Origin: Marinobacter salexigens
Lineage (GTDB): Bacteria > Pseudomonadota > Gammaproteobacteria > Pseudomonadales > Oleiphilaceae
Assembly (NCBI RefSeq): GCF_018860765.1
Contig: NZ_JAHKPV010000018.1
Coordinates: 1 to 64,000 of the forward strand
Direction: 5' to 3'
Length of the DNA: 64,000 nt
Under the pieces are notes generated by a model. It was given only the letters and a program-made list of their open reading frames with translations. It did not search any database and had not been told where the DNA came from. Of the stretch, positions 33,780 through 42,961 are shown piece by piece (within the stretch, counting starts at the first letter, position 1; each line of letters starts with the position of its first letter). Both the position numbers and the translations under genes were made by a program.

Positions 33780-34325
33780 ATGTTAGCGAAACGTATCCAA
33801 CCTATGGCTTCCCAGGCAAAGCGCCTGTATGTCGAGCTTATGTTTCAGGTTATGGGGCGAGCTCTTCAGGCAGTCAGTGAGGTTGACGGCGAGGTTCAGA
33901 AAGAAGCTCAAGCTTTGCCCAAGGGATTTCTGTTCGAAATGATGGTGATGCCCGAGGGGGCTAAGCTGATCGTAGAACACATCGGCGGAGGCCGATTCCA
34001 CTATCATGGTGATTCTGCACCCCGCGCGGTGGATGTATCCATTCAGTTTAAACACCTTACCCACGCATTTTTGGTGTTGTCGTTTCAGGAGAAAACCTCA
34101 ATCGCCTTTGCCCATGACCGCATGCTGGTTGATGGCGATGTGAGCTATGCCGTGCGCATGACCCGTGTACTCAATCGACTTGAATCCTTCATTTTGCCCA
34201 AAATCATTGCCAAACGCGCGGTCAAGGAATATCCGGAGAACCTTCACCTACCGGAAAAACTGATCAGTGCGGCACAGATTTACCTGAAAGTCGCCACCCA
34301 TTTTATCCAGACAGCGAGAGCCTAA
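33780..34325 (+). CDS. SCP2-like hypothetical protein, coupled to an alcohol dehydrogenase
   Basis: 181 residues. From about residue 50 the pattern EMMVMPEGAKLIVEHIGGG..HY, SIQFKHLTHAFLVLSFQEKTSIAFAHDRMLVDGDVSYA looks like a sterol-carrier-protein-2-like lipid-binding fold; this is my reading of the pattern, not a firm family match. The gene ends directly against the start of the iron alcohol dehydrogenase, suggesting that it feeds a hydrophobic alcohol or aldehyde to that enzyme. The ATG at 33780 has AGGTG upstream; the GTG at 33771 is possible. Confidence 0.6.
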   Translation: MLAKRIQPMASQAKRLYVELMFQVMGRALQAVSEVDGEVQKEAQALPKGFLFEMMVMPEGAKLIVEHIGGGRFHYHGDSAPRAVDVSIQFKHLTHAFLVLSFQEKTSIAFAHDRMLVDGDVSYAVRMTRVLNRLESFILPKIIAKRAVKEYPENLHLPEKLISAAQIYLKVATHFIQTARA

Positions 34326-35513
34326 ATGTCTAATTCTTACTATGAGTTCTTCTGCCCGGTAAAAGTCATTGCCGGCAAAGCCGCCCTTGAGCACATTCCC
34401 TATGAACTCAGCGGGCTCGCCGCGAAGCGCCCGATGATTGTGACTGATAAAGGCGTTCGTGCCGCTGGCCTTCTGGACCCAGTGATTGCGGCCTGTGAGG
34501 AAAGTGGGCTTGAGATCATCAGCATTTACGACGACGTTCCACCGGATTCCTCCACTACCGTGGTTCGGGATATTGCCGCTATTTACCGCAAAGAAAAGTG
34601 CGACTCCATCATCGCGATTGGTGGTGGCTCGGCCATAGACACGGGCAAGGCAGTGAATATTTTAGTGTCGGAAGGTGGTGATGACGTTGCCAAGTACACC
34701 GGTGCTGGTGTTATAAAGCGCCCGCTCAAGCCCTTTCTGGTGGTGCCAACCACGGCTGGAACCGGCTCGGAAGTCACCTCTATTGCCGTGATCACCGATG
34801 AGAAAAAAGGTGTAAAGCTACCCTTTACCTCGTCGTACCTGCTGCCCAACGCGGCTGTTATCGACCCGCGCATGACGTTAACCCTGCCGCCCCACATTAC
34901 GGCGGCAACGGCCATGGATGCCATGACTCACGCAGTCGAGTCGTTCACCTGCATGGCTAAAAACCCCCTGAGCGATGCCTATGCCGCAGCGGCTATTAAG
35001 AAGGTCAGCCATTCACTGTTACAGGTAATGGACAACCCGAAAGACAGCGACGGCAGGCTTGAATTGGCTCAAGCATCCACCATGGCAGGCATTGCCTTTT
35101 CAAACTCCATGGTTGGCCTGGTTCACTCTCTTGGCCATGCCACAGGTGCTTTATGCCACCTGCCCCACGGCTTGTGCATGAGCCTGTACCTGCCCTATGT
35201 ACTTGAGTACAACCTTGAAACCATTCGTGGGCCTTTAGGTGAACTACTGCTGCATTTGGAAGGGCCGGAAATTTATGCAGCCACACCCGCAAGCCGCCGT
35301 GCGGAAGCCAGTATTTCGGCCCTTCGCAAGCTGCGGGATGCACTTTATAAGCGGTGCCAGTTACCGCGCACACTGAAAGAAACCGGCAAGGTAACGGAAG
35401 AGCAGCTGGACCAAATTGCAGAGATGGCTTTGGACGATGGCTCTATCATGTTCAACCCGAAAGAAGTGACCCTGAAGGACGCCCGTGCAGTTCTGCAGCG
35501 CGCCTGGGCCTGA
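34326..35513 (+). CDS. Iron-containing alcohol dehydrogenase
   Basis: 395 residues, family III alcohol dehydrogenase. NAD-binding IIAIGGGSAIDTGKAV, PTTAGTGSEVTSIAVI, and the iron ligands in DAMTHAVESFTC, LVHSLGHATGALCHLPHG are conserved. Oxidises or reduces an alcohol/aldehyde with NAD(P). The start immediately follows the upstream SCP2-like gene's stop, so the two are translationally coupled. A long-chain alcohol substrate is a reasonable inference, not shown. Confidence 0.9.
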   Translation: MSNSYYEFFCPVKVIAGKAALEHIPYELSGLAAKRPMIVTDKGVRAAGLLDPVIAACEESGLEIISIYDDVPPDSSTTVVRDIAAIYRKEKCDSIIAIGGGSAIDTGKAVNILVSEGGDDVAKYTGAGVIKRPLKPFLVVPTTAGTGSEVTSIAVITDEKKGVKLPFTSSYLLPNAAVIDPRMTLTLPPHITAATAMDAMTHAVESFTCMAKNPLSDAYAAAAIKKVSHSLLQVMDNPKDSDGRLELAQASTMAGIAFSNSMVGLVHSLGHATGALCHLPHGLCMSLYLPYVLEYNLETIRGPLGELLLHLEGPEIYAATPASRRAEASISALRKLRDALYKRCQLPRTLKETGKVTEEQLDQIAEMALDDGSIMFNPKEVTLKDARAVLQRAWA

Positions 35514-35527
35514 ACGGCCGCAATGAA

Positions 35528-35564
35528 AAGTAAGTAGAGTCCAGAATCAGGGCTCTGCTTACTT
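35528..35564 (+). terminator. Hairpin downstream of the alcohol dehydrogenase
   Basis: AAGTAAGTAGAG (35528–35539) pairs with CTCTGCTTACTT (35553–35564) with one G·U pair; the loop is 13 bases. It ends the SCP2-like/ADH unit, although the following T run is weak. Confidence 0.55.
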
Positions 35565-35693
35565 GGTAACATTACATTACTTTCAGAGATTGAAATAACG
35601 GGGTAGAAGCGTAACAATCACATTCTTTCTGGCAGGGATTTGGCCGGTTCAGTTCTTCTAGGGACGGTATTGCCCCACCAGAGAGTCTTTTTG

Positions 35694-36476
35694 ATGAAGC
35701 ACCGAAAACCTTGTTGGTTCCCAACTTTTACAAGGCGACTTACCTGTTTCATCTCTATGTTCGCGATGTCGTTGTACTCAAGCACAGTTTTTGGAAGTGA
35801 TCCGAAAGTATTTCGGCTCAACATCTCACCTAATGGCTATCCACCCTACATGATCGCGGACCAAGAGGAACCCGCAGGTATTATGTGGGACATCGTCTCG
35901 CTGATTACCGGACGTTTAGGCTACCAACTAATAGCTGAAAAAATACCCCGAAAACGCGTGGACCAAATGTTGCTGGACGGATATATCGATGCCACGCCAC
36001 GGGCTATAGAGTGGGCACACGAGCCAGAAAAATACTTATTTACGGCACCCGTAGTGGACATTCAAGAGGTGTTTTTTACCCCCAAGCATGCCAAGAAAAC
36101 CTATCAAAAGGCAGAGGATCTTTTCTCTAAAACGGTTGTTACCCATCTAGGTTACCTTTACCCACAGCTGCAACCGTACTTCAAATCTGGCGCTATAAAT
36201 CGTTTTGATGTGTCTCAAGAGCGGGATATGTTCAATTTTTTACTGCACGGCGACCGTTTTGATGCCGCTGTAGTCGATTTGCTAGTGGGCAAATGGGTAC
36301 TGAAAAAAGAAGGCTTGCAAGACCAGTTCAGAGCTTCCTCGAGTGACATGAACTCCTACGGTTTCCGGCTGATGATGCGTAGGGATTCTCAGCTATTTGT
36401 CGATAGATTCAACGCGGAACTTGCACGTATTCGCGAGAGCGGCGAATTGGAAGCCATTCTCGCGAATTATCAGTAA
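35694..36476 (+). CDS. Family-3 solute-binding protein (amino-acid type)
   Basis: About 260 residues. A basic N-terminus and a hydrophobic helix (LTCFISMFAMSLYSSTVFGS) form the signal peptide. The mature part reads FRLNISPNGYPPYM…GIMWDIVSLITGRLGYQL, typical of extracellular solute-binding protein family 3. No permease or ATPase genes are adjacent, so it is an orphan that may serve as a sensor or partner for a distant ABC system. The ATG at 35694 is preferred over a longer frame. Confidence 0.7.
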   Translation: MKHRKPCWFPTFTRRLTCFISMFAMSLYSSTVFGSDPKVFRLNISPNGYPPYMIADQEEPAGIMWDIVSLITGRLGYQLIAEKIPRKRVDQMLLDGYIDATPRAIEWAHEPEKYLFTAPVVDIQEVFFTPKHAKKTYQKAEDLFSKTVVTHLGYLYPQLQPYFKSGAINRFDVSQERDMFNFLLHGDRFDAAVVDLLVGKWVLKKEGLQDQFRASSSDMNSYGFRLMMRRDSQLFVDRFNAELARIRESGELEAILANYQ

Positions 36477-36504
36477 GCCGCTGCTTAACCAACAAGCCTT
36501 TGCG

Positions 36505-38991
36505 TTACTCTAGCCGCCGCAGCAAAAGCATGGGCGAAACACTCAGCACGGGCCTTAACTGCCATCGCCCGAACAAGGACAGCACCACCGCACTAATTAC
36601 AGGTATAGGCAATACCACATGCCAGTGCCATTTGAAGCTCCCCTCGAACATGCGGAATTGCAAAGCCCACACCGCAGCCTCGGCCGCTGCAACGCCCAAA
36701 ATACCGGCAAAACCGCCGAGCAGTGCAAACTCCAACATAGTGCTGCGCACAAGCAAGCGCTGGCGCCCACCAAGAGTTCGCAACAGTGCGCCCTCTCTTT
36801 GGCGATCTTGAAGCGTAGCGCTAACCACCGCAGCCATAACCACCAAGGCTGCTGCCAGTATCAGCACCAAAATTGCCTCTATAGCCTGAGTAACCTGCCG
36901 GACAATCTCCTGTATGCGTTCAATGATGTTGTCTATTTCCAACAAGGACACCGTTGGAAAGCGGCGTGAGAATTCATTCAACGCGCTTTTCTTGTCTTTA
37001 GGAAGATAAAAGCTGGTTATCCAGGTAGCCGGCATGTTGGTGAGCCCGCCCTCCGGAGGAAAAGCCATATAAAAATTAGGCTTCATGCTGTCCCACTGAA
37101 CCGTGCGAATGCTGGTGACGGTTTCCGTGACCTTATCGGAGCCGATGGTAAACGTAAGTTCATCCCCCAACGCCAAGCCAAGCTTTCCTGCCAGCTCCGC
37201 CTCTACAGACACGCCGTCCGTCTGGCCCGCTTCAAACCAATTGCCTTCGACAATGCTGTTGTCTTTTGGTAACGCAGTCATCCAGGTTAGGTTCAATTCT
37301 CGGTTAAGTGCCCCTACCCGTTGGTCTTTACTTACCACCTCCTTCACTGGCTGACCATTCAATTCTGTCAGCCGGCCACGCACCATGGGGTAAAGTTGAT
37401 CCAGCGGTTGACCGCGCTCTTTCCAGTAGCCAGCAACCTCGTCTATCGAATCCGGGGCGATGTTGATCAAAAAGTGATTTGGTGCATCGTCTGGAAGCTG
37501 TGCCTGCCAGTCGTCTAACAATGAGGTGCGCACCAAAATCAACGTGGTTGCTAGCATCAACGTCATTGCAAACACGGCGATTTGCGAGAGGCTGGCGCGA
37601 CGGTGTCGATATAGGCCCACTAAAGCCAGACGCCAAGAATGGCCTCCGCCGCGCACTTTTCTCAGTGCTGCAACCAGTAGACTACCCAAAAGACCCAGAG
37701 CCCCAAGCAGAAGCGCAAGACCGCCCAAAAGGGCAATCACCAGCGACAACTCACCCGCGTATAACCAAACCAGACCGAACACGGCCACAATGGCAATCAG
37801 CATGTCTGGCAAGGCTTCCCGCCCTGTTTCGCCGGGCTGACTACGCAATACACGCATTGCGGGAACATTTCTCAGGCGCCGGATGGGGGGGTATGCAAAG
37901 GCAAACAGGGAAACCACTGCGGTAAGCAATGCAGGGGTGAGAGCCGATGAATCGAGCTGAAACTCTACTGGCCTTTCCAGTGCCTCACTGAGTAAACGAG
38001 TGAGCAGCCAAAACAGGGGAAGCGCTACCAGAAGGCCACCGATCATCCCCGTCACGCCCCATAAAGACAGGCGTTTCAGGTAGAGCCGACCAATTCCCGA
38101 GCTACCGAGACCAAGGGTTTTGAGCAAGGCAACTGTGTCCCTTTGCGATAGCGCATATTGACGGCTAGCAACCGCAACAGCCACTGCGGCCAACAGCACT
38201 GCCAAACTCCCTCCCAGTAACAGAAAGCTCTCGGCACGTTCTAAAGAGCGCGAAAAGGTTTCTCCATCCCGTACACCTTCCCACTCATGGCTTGGTTCCA
38301 GTTGTGGTTCAAGCCATTGGTAATAGGTATCTAGTGCTGTTTCTTTACCCGCAAATAGATAAACGTATTCAACGCGACTGCCCTCTTGAATAACACCGGT
38401 GGAGGCAACGTCGTCTACATGCATCATTACTCTTGGCGCAAGCGCAGAGAGGCTGAACCCGCCATCGGGTTCTCGAAGCAATACGCCCGATACTGTTAAG
38501 TTCTGGCTTCCAACTTCTAGAGAGTCACCTATTTTGATATCCAACAGTCGTAGTAGTCTGGGGTTGATCCAGACTTCACCGGGCGCAGGCCCGTGTTGAA
38601 CCTGCTCTCGGGAACCTTCAGTGGCTCCTTGGATTTCGAGATCACCGCGCAGAGGATATTCATTGCTTACTGCTTTTATGGATACCAGTTGAAACGCATC
38701 GCTGCCGAACACCATGGTAGAGAATTCCACCATTCGACCGGTTTCCAGCCCTAGGTTCGCAGCCTCCGTAATCCAGATTTCAGGCACAGGGCGCCCGTTC
38801 TCGGCCTCTAGCTGCCGGTCTGCGGCTAGAAAAGAACTAGCAGAAGACACCAAAGTGCGCTGTAACTGGCTGGCGAATAAAGCAATGGTCGCAACCGTAG
38901 CTACGGCAATAATCAGCGCCGCTAAAACGACTCGTACATCTCGCTCACGCCAATCACGGCGCACAGACATTAATTTTTTTGCAGCAGCCAT
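36505..38991 (-). CDS. ABC transporter permease of the FtsX/YbbP type
   Basis: 828 residues. FtsX-like domains: an N-terminal membrane helix (VLAALIIAVATVATIALFA), a large periplasmic part, then two groups of three helices (for example LLGGSLAVLLAAVAVAVASRQYALSQRDTVALLKTLG and LILAAALVVMAAVVSATLQDRQREGALLRTLGG). R-x-x-x-x-L-R-T-L-G is the FtsX signature. Works with the YbbA-like ATPase upstream, whose stop overlaps its start by one base. Probably mechanotransmission or lipoprotein export; substrate unknown. Confidence 0.85.
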   Translation of the reverse strand: MAAAKKLMSVRRDWRERDVRVVLAALIIAVATVATIALFASQLQRTLVSSASSFLAADRQLEAENGRPVPEIWITEAANLGLETGRMVEFSTMVFGSDAFQLVSIKAVSNEYPLRGDLEIQGATEGSREQVQHGPAPGEVWINPRLLRLLDIKIGDSLEVGSQNLTVSGVLLREPDGGFSLSALAPRVMMHVDDVASTGVIQEGSRVEYVYLFAGKETALDTYYQWLEPQLEPSHEWEGVRDGETFSRSLERAESFLLLGGSLAVLLAAVAVAVASRQYALSQRDTVALLKTLGLGSSGIGRLYLKRLSLWGVTGMIGGLLVALPLFWLLTRLLSEALERPVEFQLDSSALTPALLTAVVSLFAFAYPPIRRLRNVPAMRVLRSQPGETGREALPDMLIAIVAVFGLVWLYAGELSLVIALLGGLALLLGALGLLGSLLVAALRKVRGGGHSWRLALVGLYRHRRASLSQIAVFAMTLMLATTLILVRTSLLDDWQAQLPDDAPNHFLINIAPDSIDEVAGYWKERGQPLDQLYPMVRGRLTELNGQPVKEVVSKDQRVGALNRELNLTWMTALPKDNSIVEGNWFEAGQTDGVSVEAELAGKLGLALGDELTFTIGSDKVTETVTSIRTVQWDSMKPNFYMAFPPEGGLTNMPATWITSFYLPKDKKSALNEFSRRFPTVSLLEIDNIIERIQEIVRQVTQAIEAILVLILAAALVVMAAVVSATLQDRQREGALLRTLGGRQRLLVRSTMLEFALLGGFAGILGVAAAEAAVWALQFRMFEGSFKWHWHVVLPIPVISAVVLSLFGRWQLRPVLSVSPMLLLRRLE

Positions 38992-39710
38992 CAGTGTGCA
39001 AGCTCCACCTGAGCAACCGGCTCTGTCAACTCGCCCGCTTCAATGTGGAACTGCCGGGAACAGCGGGCCGCTAGCTGTTCATCATGGGTAACCATTACCA
39101 GAGTGGTGCCCTGCTCTTGGTTCAGCGCCATCAACAGATCAGAAATTTCCTGCCCTGTGCGGTTATCCAAATTGCCCGTTGGTTCATCGGCAAACATTAT
39201 GGCTGGCTCTGAGGCAAAAGCTCGGGCGATAGCCACTCGCTGCTGCTCGCCACCCGACAACTGCCGGGGCGTATGGGCAAGTCGCTCACCCAGCCCTACA
39301 CGCTCAAGAAGCTCTTTGGCGCGCTTTTCTGGCGCGTCCATTCCGGCCAATTCAAGCGGCAACATAACGTTTTCCAGAGCCGTGAGCGCCGGGAGCAATT
39401 GAAATGATTGGAACACAAAGCCCACGCGATGGGCACGCAACTGGGCCCGTTCATCTTCGCTTAACTTGCTGATAATGGCGCCGTCTAGCTCAACCGTGCC
39501 TTCGGTGGGCGTATCAAGGCCGGCAAGCAATCCCAGCAAGGTGGTTTTACCCGAACCGGAGCGACCAACAATGGCTACGGATTCTCCCCGATTGATTTCA
39601 AGGCTAACCCCCTTCAATATCGTCAGCGTATCTGTTTCCAGACTCACGCGATGGGTCAGATTTTCAACGCTCAACATGGGGCGTTGGCTGTCATAATGTG
39701 TAGTCTGCAT
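38991..39710 (-). CDS. ybbA: YbbA-like ABC transporter ATPase
   Basis: About 239 residues from the ATG at 39710. Walker A GRSGSGKTTLL, Q-loop VFQSFQLLPALTALENV, signature LSGGEQQRVAIARAFA, Walker B IMFADEPTGNLD and H-loop MVTHD are intact. The pattern fits YbbA/LolD-type MacB-like ATPases. An upstream start at 39830 would run into the tesA gene on the other strand. Divergent from the tesA-like gene, the same arrangement as tesA–ybbA in E. coli. Confidence 0.9.
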   Translation of the reverse strand: MQTTHYDSQRPMLSVENLTHRVSLETDTLTILKGVSLEINRGESVAIVGRSGSGKTTLLGLLAGLDTPTEGTVELDGAIISKLSEDERAQLRAHRVGFVFQSFQLLPALTALENVMLPLELAGMDAPEKRAKELLERVGLGERLAHTPRQLSGGEQQRVAIARAFASEPAIMFADEPTGNLDNRTGQEISDLLMALNQEQGTTLVMVTHDEQLAARCSRQFHIEAGELTEPVAQVELAH

Positions 39711-39768
39711 GTTGTTTACGGGGCTCCCGGGAAAAGCACGTTCATTTATTAAGGTAGTCAGGCTGTTT

Positions 39769-40398
39769 ATGCATACGCTATTACTGCACGTAAGATCAAT
39801 CGTATTCCTTTTCGCTGTTTCTGTTGCCACGCCGATCTTGGCTGGCCAGCAAACGCTGCTCGTTTTAGGTGACAGCCTCAGCGCTGCTTACGGCGTACCG
39901 TCGGAAACAGCCTGGGTGCAGTTGTTGCGCCAACGTTTGCAAGAAAACGGCCTAAGCAACTGGCGCGTGGTGAATGCCAGCATAAGCGGCGAAACCACAG
40001 ATGGCGGTGTACGTCGGCTGCCTGAGTTACTTGAAAAGAACAGTCCCTCCGTGGTTATTATCGAGTTAGGCGGTAACGATGGCCTGCGCGGCTTTCCGCC
40101 AGAGGTGATCAAGTCCAACCTTGCAATCATGGTTGACAATGCCCAGAACTCAGGCGCACGCACCATTTTGGTTGGTATGCAAATCCCTCCCAACTACGGC
40201 CAGCGCTACACACAAATGTTTGCCGACATCTTTCCAGCGCTTTCAGACAGCTATAACACCGCTCTGGTTCCCTTCTTTTTGGACGGAATTTACGACCAAG
40301 AAAACTTGATGCAGGGAGACGGTATTCACCCCACTGCGGAGGCGCAGCCCAAGCTGCTTGAAAATGTATGGCCAGAGTTAAAACCATTGCTTGAATAG
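39769..40398 (+). CDS. tesA: TesA-like arylesterase / acyl-CoA thioesterase I
   Basis: 209 residues. Signal peptide (IVFLFAVSVATPILA) then the GDSL block LLVLGDSLSAAYGV (nucleophile serine), ASISGETTDGG, ELGGNDGLRG (block III) and DGIHPTAEAQ (block V, Asp–His). It is a periplasmic lysophospholipase/esterase. The ATG at 39769 is preferred because of AGG upstream and typical length; the start at 39709 overlaps ybbA. Divergent from ybbA. Confidence 0.9.
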   Translation: MHTLLLHVRSIVFLFAVSVATPILAGQQTLLVLGDSLSAAYGVPSETAWVQLLRQRLQENGLSNWRVVNASISGETTDGGVRRLPELLEKNSPSVVIIELGGNDGLRGFPPEVIKSNLAIMVDNAQNSGARTILVGMQIPPNYGQRYTQMFADIFPALSDSYNTALVPFFLDGIYDQENLMQGDGIHPTAEAQPKLLENVWPELKPLLE

Positions 40399-40405
40399 GC
40401 CTAAT

Positions 40406-41359
40406 TCACTCTACACCCTGCAAAAAGGCAAGAGCCCGACGCTCAGACCAGTAATAGCCGTCACGTCCATGCTCGACAAACCCGACATGGCCACCCCACT
40501 TAGGCGCATCGATGCGAACATGGGCTCCTAGAATAGAGGGCGATTCAGGGAAACAACTGGGGGACAGAAACGGGTCGTCCGCTGCATTAACCATCAAAGC
40601 GGGCACCCGAATATCTTTCAATCTCCCCAATGCGGAGCATTGGGCCCAGTAATCTGCAGCATTCTCGAACCCGTGCAACGGCGCCGTATAGCGATCGTCG
40701 AATTGGTGAAAATCCTGGATGGCGTCAAATCCGGAAACATCAACAAGATTAGGAAATGTCTGCGCTTTTTCGGCCATCTTTACGCGAAGATCCTTCAGAA
40801 ACCTACGCATATAGATTTTTCTGCTTGGCAGCGCTAGCTTATCCGCACTGCCCGCTAAATCGCAGGGCACTGAATAAGCTACGGCACCGCAAATTCTGCT
40901 GTCTACGCACTCACCCTGCTGTGCCAGATACAGCAAGGTGAGGTTCCCGCCCATACTAAAACCGGACAAAAATACCGATTTATAATCTTGGGACATGCCA
41001 TGATCCACCACCCGGCGCAGATCTTCGGTTGCGCCACTATGATAAAATCTTGGTTGAATATTCATCACCCCTCCGCAGGAGCGGAAGTTCCAGGCCAAAA
41101 CGTCCCAACCCTCTGCTAATAAAGCTCGCGTCAGCCCCAGCACGTATGGTCGACGGCTATGACCTTCCAGCCCGTGGGAAATAATGGCCAAACGACTATT
41201 ACCTTGCCTGTGCCAGTCCAGATGCAGTTCGTCTTTGTCGTCCGTGGGCAACACTTCGGTTTCCGGATCTTGGAGGGGTACCTTGCGAAACAGTGCCGGC
41301 CATATGGATTGAACATGGCCACTGCGTAACCAGTGTGGTGGACGATATTGATGAGCCAT
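40406..41359 (-). CDS. YheT-like alpha/beta hydrolase
   Basis: About 317 residues. YRPPHWLRSGHVQSIWP, the HGLEGHSRRPYVLGLTRAL oxyanion region, the nucleophile elbow GFSMGGN (serine), the acid in NAADDPF and GGHVGFVEHG (histidine) match YheT/EMB8. Substrate is not known in bacteria. The ATG at 41359 begins the family-like region; the TTG at 41407 is an upstream artefact. Confidence 0.85.
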   Translation of the reverse strand: MAHQYRPPHWLRSGHVQSIWPALFRKVPLQDPETEVLPTDDKDELHLDWHRQGNSRLAIISHGLEGHSRRPYVLGLTRALLAEGWDVLAWNFRSCGGVMNIQPRFYHSGATEDLRRVVDHGMSQDYKSVFLSGFSMGGNLTLLYLAQQGECVDSRICGAVAYSVPCDLAGSADKLALPSRKIYMRRFLKDLRVKMAEKAQTFPNLVDVSGFDAIQDFHQFDDRYTAPLHGFENAADYWAQCSALGRLKDIRVPALMVNAADDPFLSPSCFPESPSILGAHVRIDAPKWGGHVGFVEHGRDGYYWSERRALAFLQGVE

Positions 41360-41395
41360 ACTACGGTACAAATTTTGACCTTTTATATCAGGGGG

Positions 41396-41424
41396 TTGAC
41401 CATCCAACTGAAAGCGCTTAATAT
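41396..41424 (+). promoter_or_regulatory. Sigma-70 promoter of tRNA-Asn (copy 1)
   Basis: TTGACC (41396–41401), 17-base spacer, TAATAT (41419–41424), about 20 bases before the tRNA. Very close to consensus. The second tRNA-Asn has a matching TTGACG–17–TAATAT. Confidence 0.8.
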
Positions 41425-41444
41425 GCCGCCCGACTTGATGCTGT

Positions 41445-41520
41445 TCCCCGATAGCTCAGTTGGTAGAGCAACGGACTGTTAATCCGTTTGTCGCTGGTTC
41501 GAGCCCAGCTCGGGGAGCCA
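41445..41520 (+). tRNA. tRNA-Asn (GTT)
   Basis: 76 bases including an encoded CCA. The acceptor stem TCCCCGA pairs with TCGGGGA; the anticodon loop holds GTT (ACTGTTAAT) and the T-loop is GGTTCGAGCC. Identical to the copy at 55966–56041. Confidence 0.97.
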
Positions 41521-41529
41521 CTTATTCCG

Positions 41530-41566
41530 AAATGCCGCTGTTTCAAACGAAGCAGCGGCATTTTTC
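41530..41566 (+). terminator. Intrinsic terminator after tRNA-Asn copy 1
   Basis: AAATGCCGCTG (41530–41540) pairs with CAGCGGCATTT (41553–41563) and is followed by TTTT. It sits just after the tRNA and before the convergent aminopeptidase gene. Confidence 0.8.
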
Positions 41567-41587
41567 GTTATGGGCTTTCAAACAGCC

Positions 41588-42877
41588 TTAGAAAACCTGC
41601 TTGCGCTGCATAAACTCAGTCAACACGCGAAACAGCGTAAAGCCATCCTCGGTACCAATCAGCTCACGAATAGAGTGCATGCCAAACTGCGGCACACCAA
41701 TGTCTAGTGTTGTCACACCCAGATTTGCCGCCGTCAGCGGTCCAATAGTACTGCCACAGCCCATATCACTGCGCACCACAAAGGTTTGGTGTGGCAACCC
41801 AAGCTCATCACTGATATGCCGATAAACCGCAGCCGACCGGCTGTTAGTTGCGTAGCGCTGATTATGGTTCACTTTGATAACCGGCCCCTGATTCAAAATC
41901 GGACCATGGTTTTCATCATGCTTATCAATGTAGTTGGGGTGTACTCCGTGGGCATTGTCCGCTGATACCATCATGGAGTGGGCAATCGCTTTTGCTCTGC
42001 CAGCACCACACCAGCGGTCGAGAACGGCGGTAAGAAATGGCCCCTGCGCGCCTTCAGAAGACACGCTACCCACTTCTTCGTGATCATTGCACACCAGCAA
42101 CGCAGCCTCAGCGCCCGATGTGTTCAATAGAGCTTGCAAGCCGATGTAACAACTCAGCAGGTTATCTAACCGTGCAGAGGCAATGAAATCGTCGCGCAGG
42201 CCGACAAAACTTGCCTGCTGTGCATCGTAAAAGCCCAACTCATAGCCAAGAATTTTGCGCACCTTAATACCGGATTCACTGGCAATTTGCTGACTTAAAA
42301 GCTCGTTGAAGCTGGTCGTGTCATCTTCGCCAACCTGCATTAGCACCGGTGGAAGGTCAGTCTGGGCATTCACTGTGCGGCTGGTATTGGCTTCCCTATC
42401 CAAATGAATGGCGAGACTAGGAATAAAAGCCATAGGTTTTTTGAAGTCCACCAAGGTGTCGTTGACCTCGTCATGGCCGTCGAGCAATGTCACTCTGCCC
42501 GCCAACGAAAGATCCCGGTCAAACCAAGGGTTCATCAGAACCCCGCCGTAAACTTCTACGCCCAGCTGGAAAAAGCCTTTGCGCCGCAGCTCTGGGTTGG
42601 GTTTTACCTTCAAACACGGGCTGTCGGTATGTGCACCCACCATACGGATACCGGAGCCCGAAACATCCTTTGCCCCGGTTCGGAAGGCAACGATAGACGA
42701 CCCGTTACGGATGACGTAGTAGCTGTGATTCTGCTTAAGCGACCAGTCCTCTTTTTCATCCAACTCTTCAAAACCGGCAGCATCCAACCGTGCCTTCATG
42801 GTTGCCACAGCATGCCAAGGCGTTGGTGAAGCGTTCAGAAACTTCAGTAAATCTTTGTTGAATTCAGTTTGTTCCAT
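41588..42877 (-). CDS. apeB: M18-family aminopeptidase (ApeB-like)
   Basis: About 429 residues. Metal ligands: VGAHTDSPCLKVKP (first His/Asp), DNLLSCYIG, CNDHEEVGSVSSEGAQG (catalytic Glu/His), SADNAHGVHPNY and the terminal G.PQFGMHSIRE. A cytosolic dinuclear-zinc aminopeptidase removing N-terminal Asp or other residues. The ATG at 42877 has AGGGA five bases upstream; 42919 has none. Minus strand, divergent from the next gene. Confidence 0.9.
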   Translation of the reverse strand: MEQTEFNKDLLKFLNASPTPWHAVATMKARLDAAGFEELDEKEDWSLKQNHSYYVIRNGSSIVAFRTGAKDVSGSGIRMVGAHTDSPCLKVKPNPELRRKGFFQLGVEVYGGVLMNPWFDRDLSLAGRVTLLDGHDEVNDTLVDFKKPMAFIPSLAIHLDREANTSRTVNAQTDLPPVLMQVGEDDTTSFNELLSQQIASESGIKVRKILGYELGFYDAQQASFVGLRDDFIASARLDNLLSCYIGLQALLNTSGAEAALLVCNDHEEVGSVSSEGAQGPFLTAVLDRWCGAGRAKAIAHSMMVSADNAHGVHPNYIDKHDENHGPILNQGPVIKVNHNQRYATNSRSAAVYRHISDELGLPHQTFVVRSDMGCGSTIGPLTAANLGVTTLDIGVPQFGMHSIRELIGTEDGFTLFRVLTEFMQRKQVF

Positions 42878-42961
42878 GATGTCCCTGATAGAATAATAAT
42901 TACTGCGCCAGTATGGCATGAAGCGTTAATACCTCATACCACCCCCAGCATGGAGCCTGAC

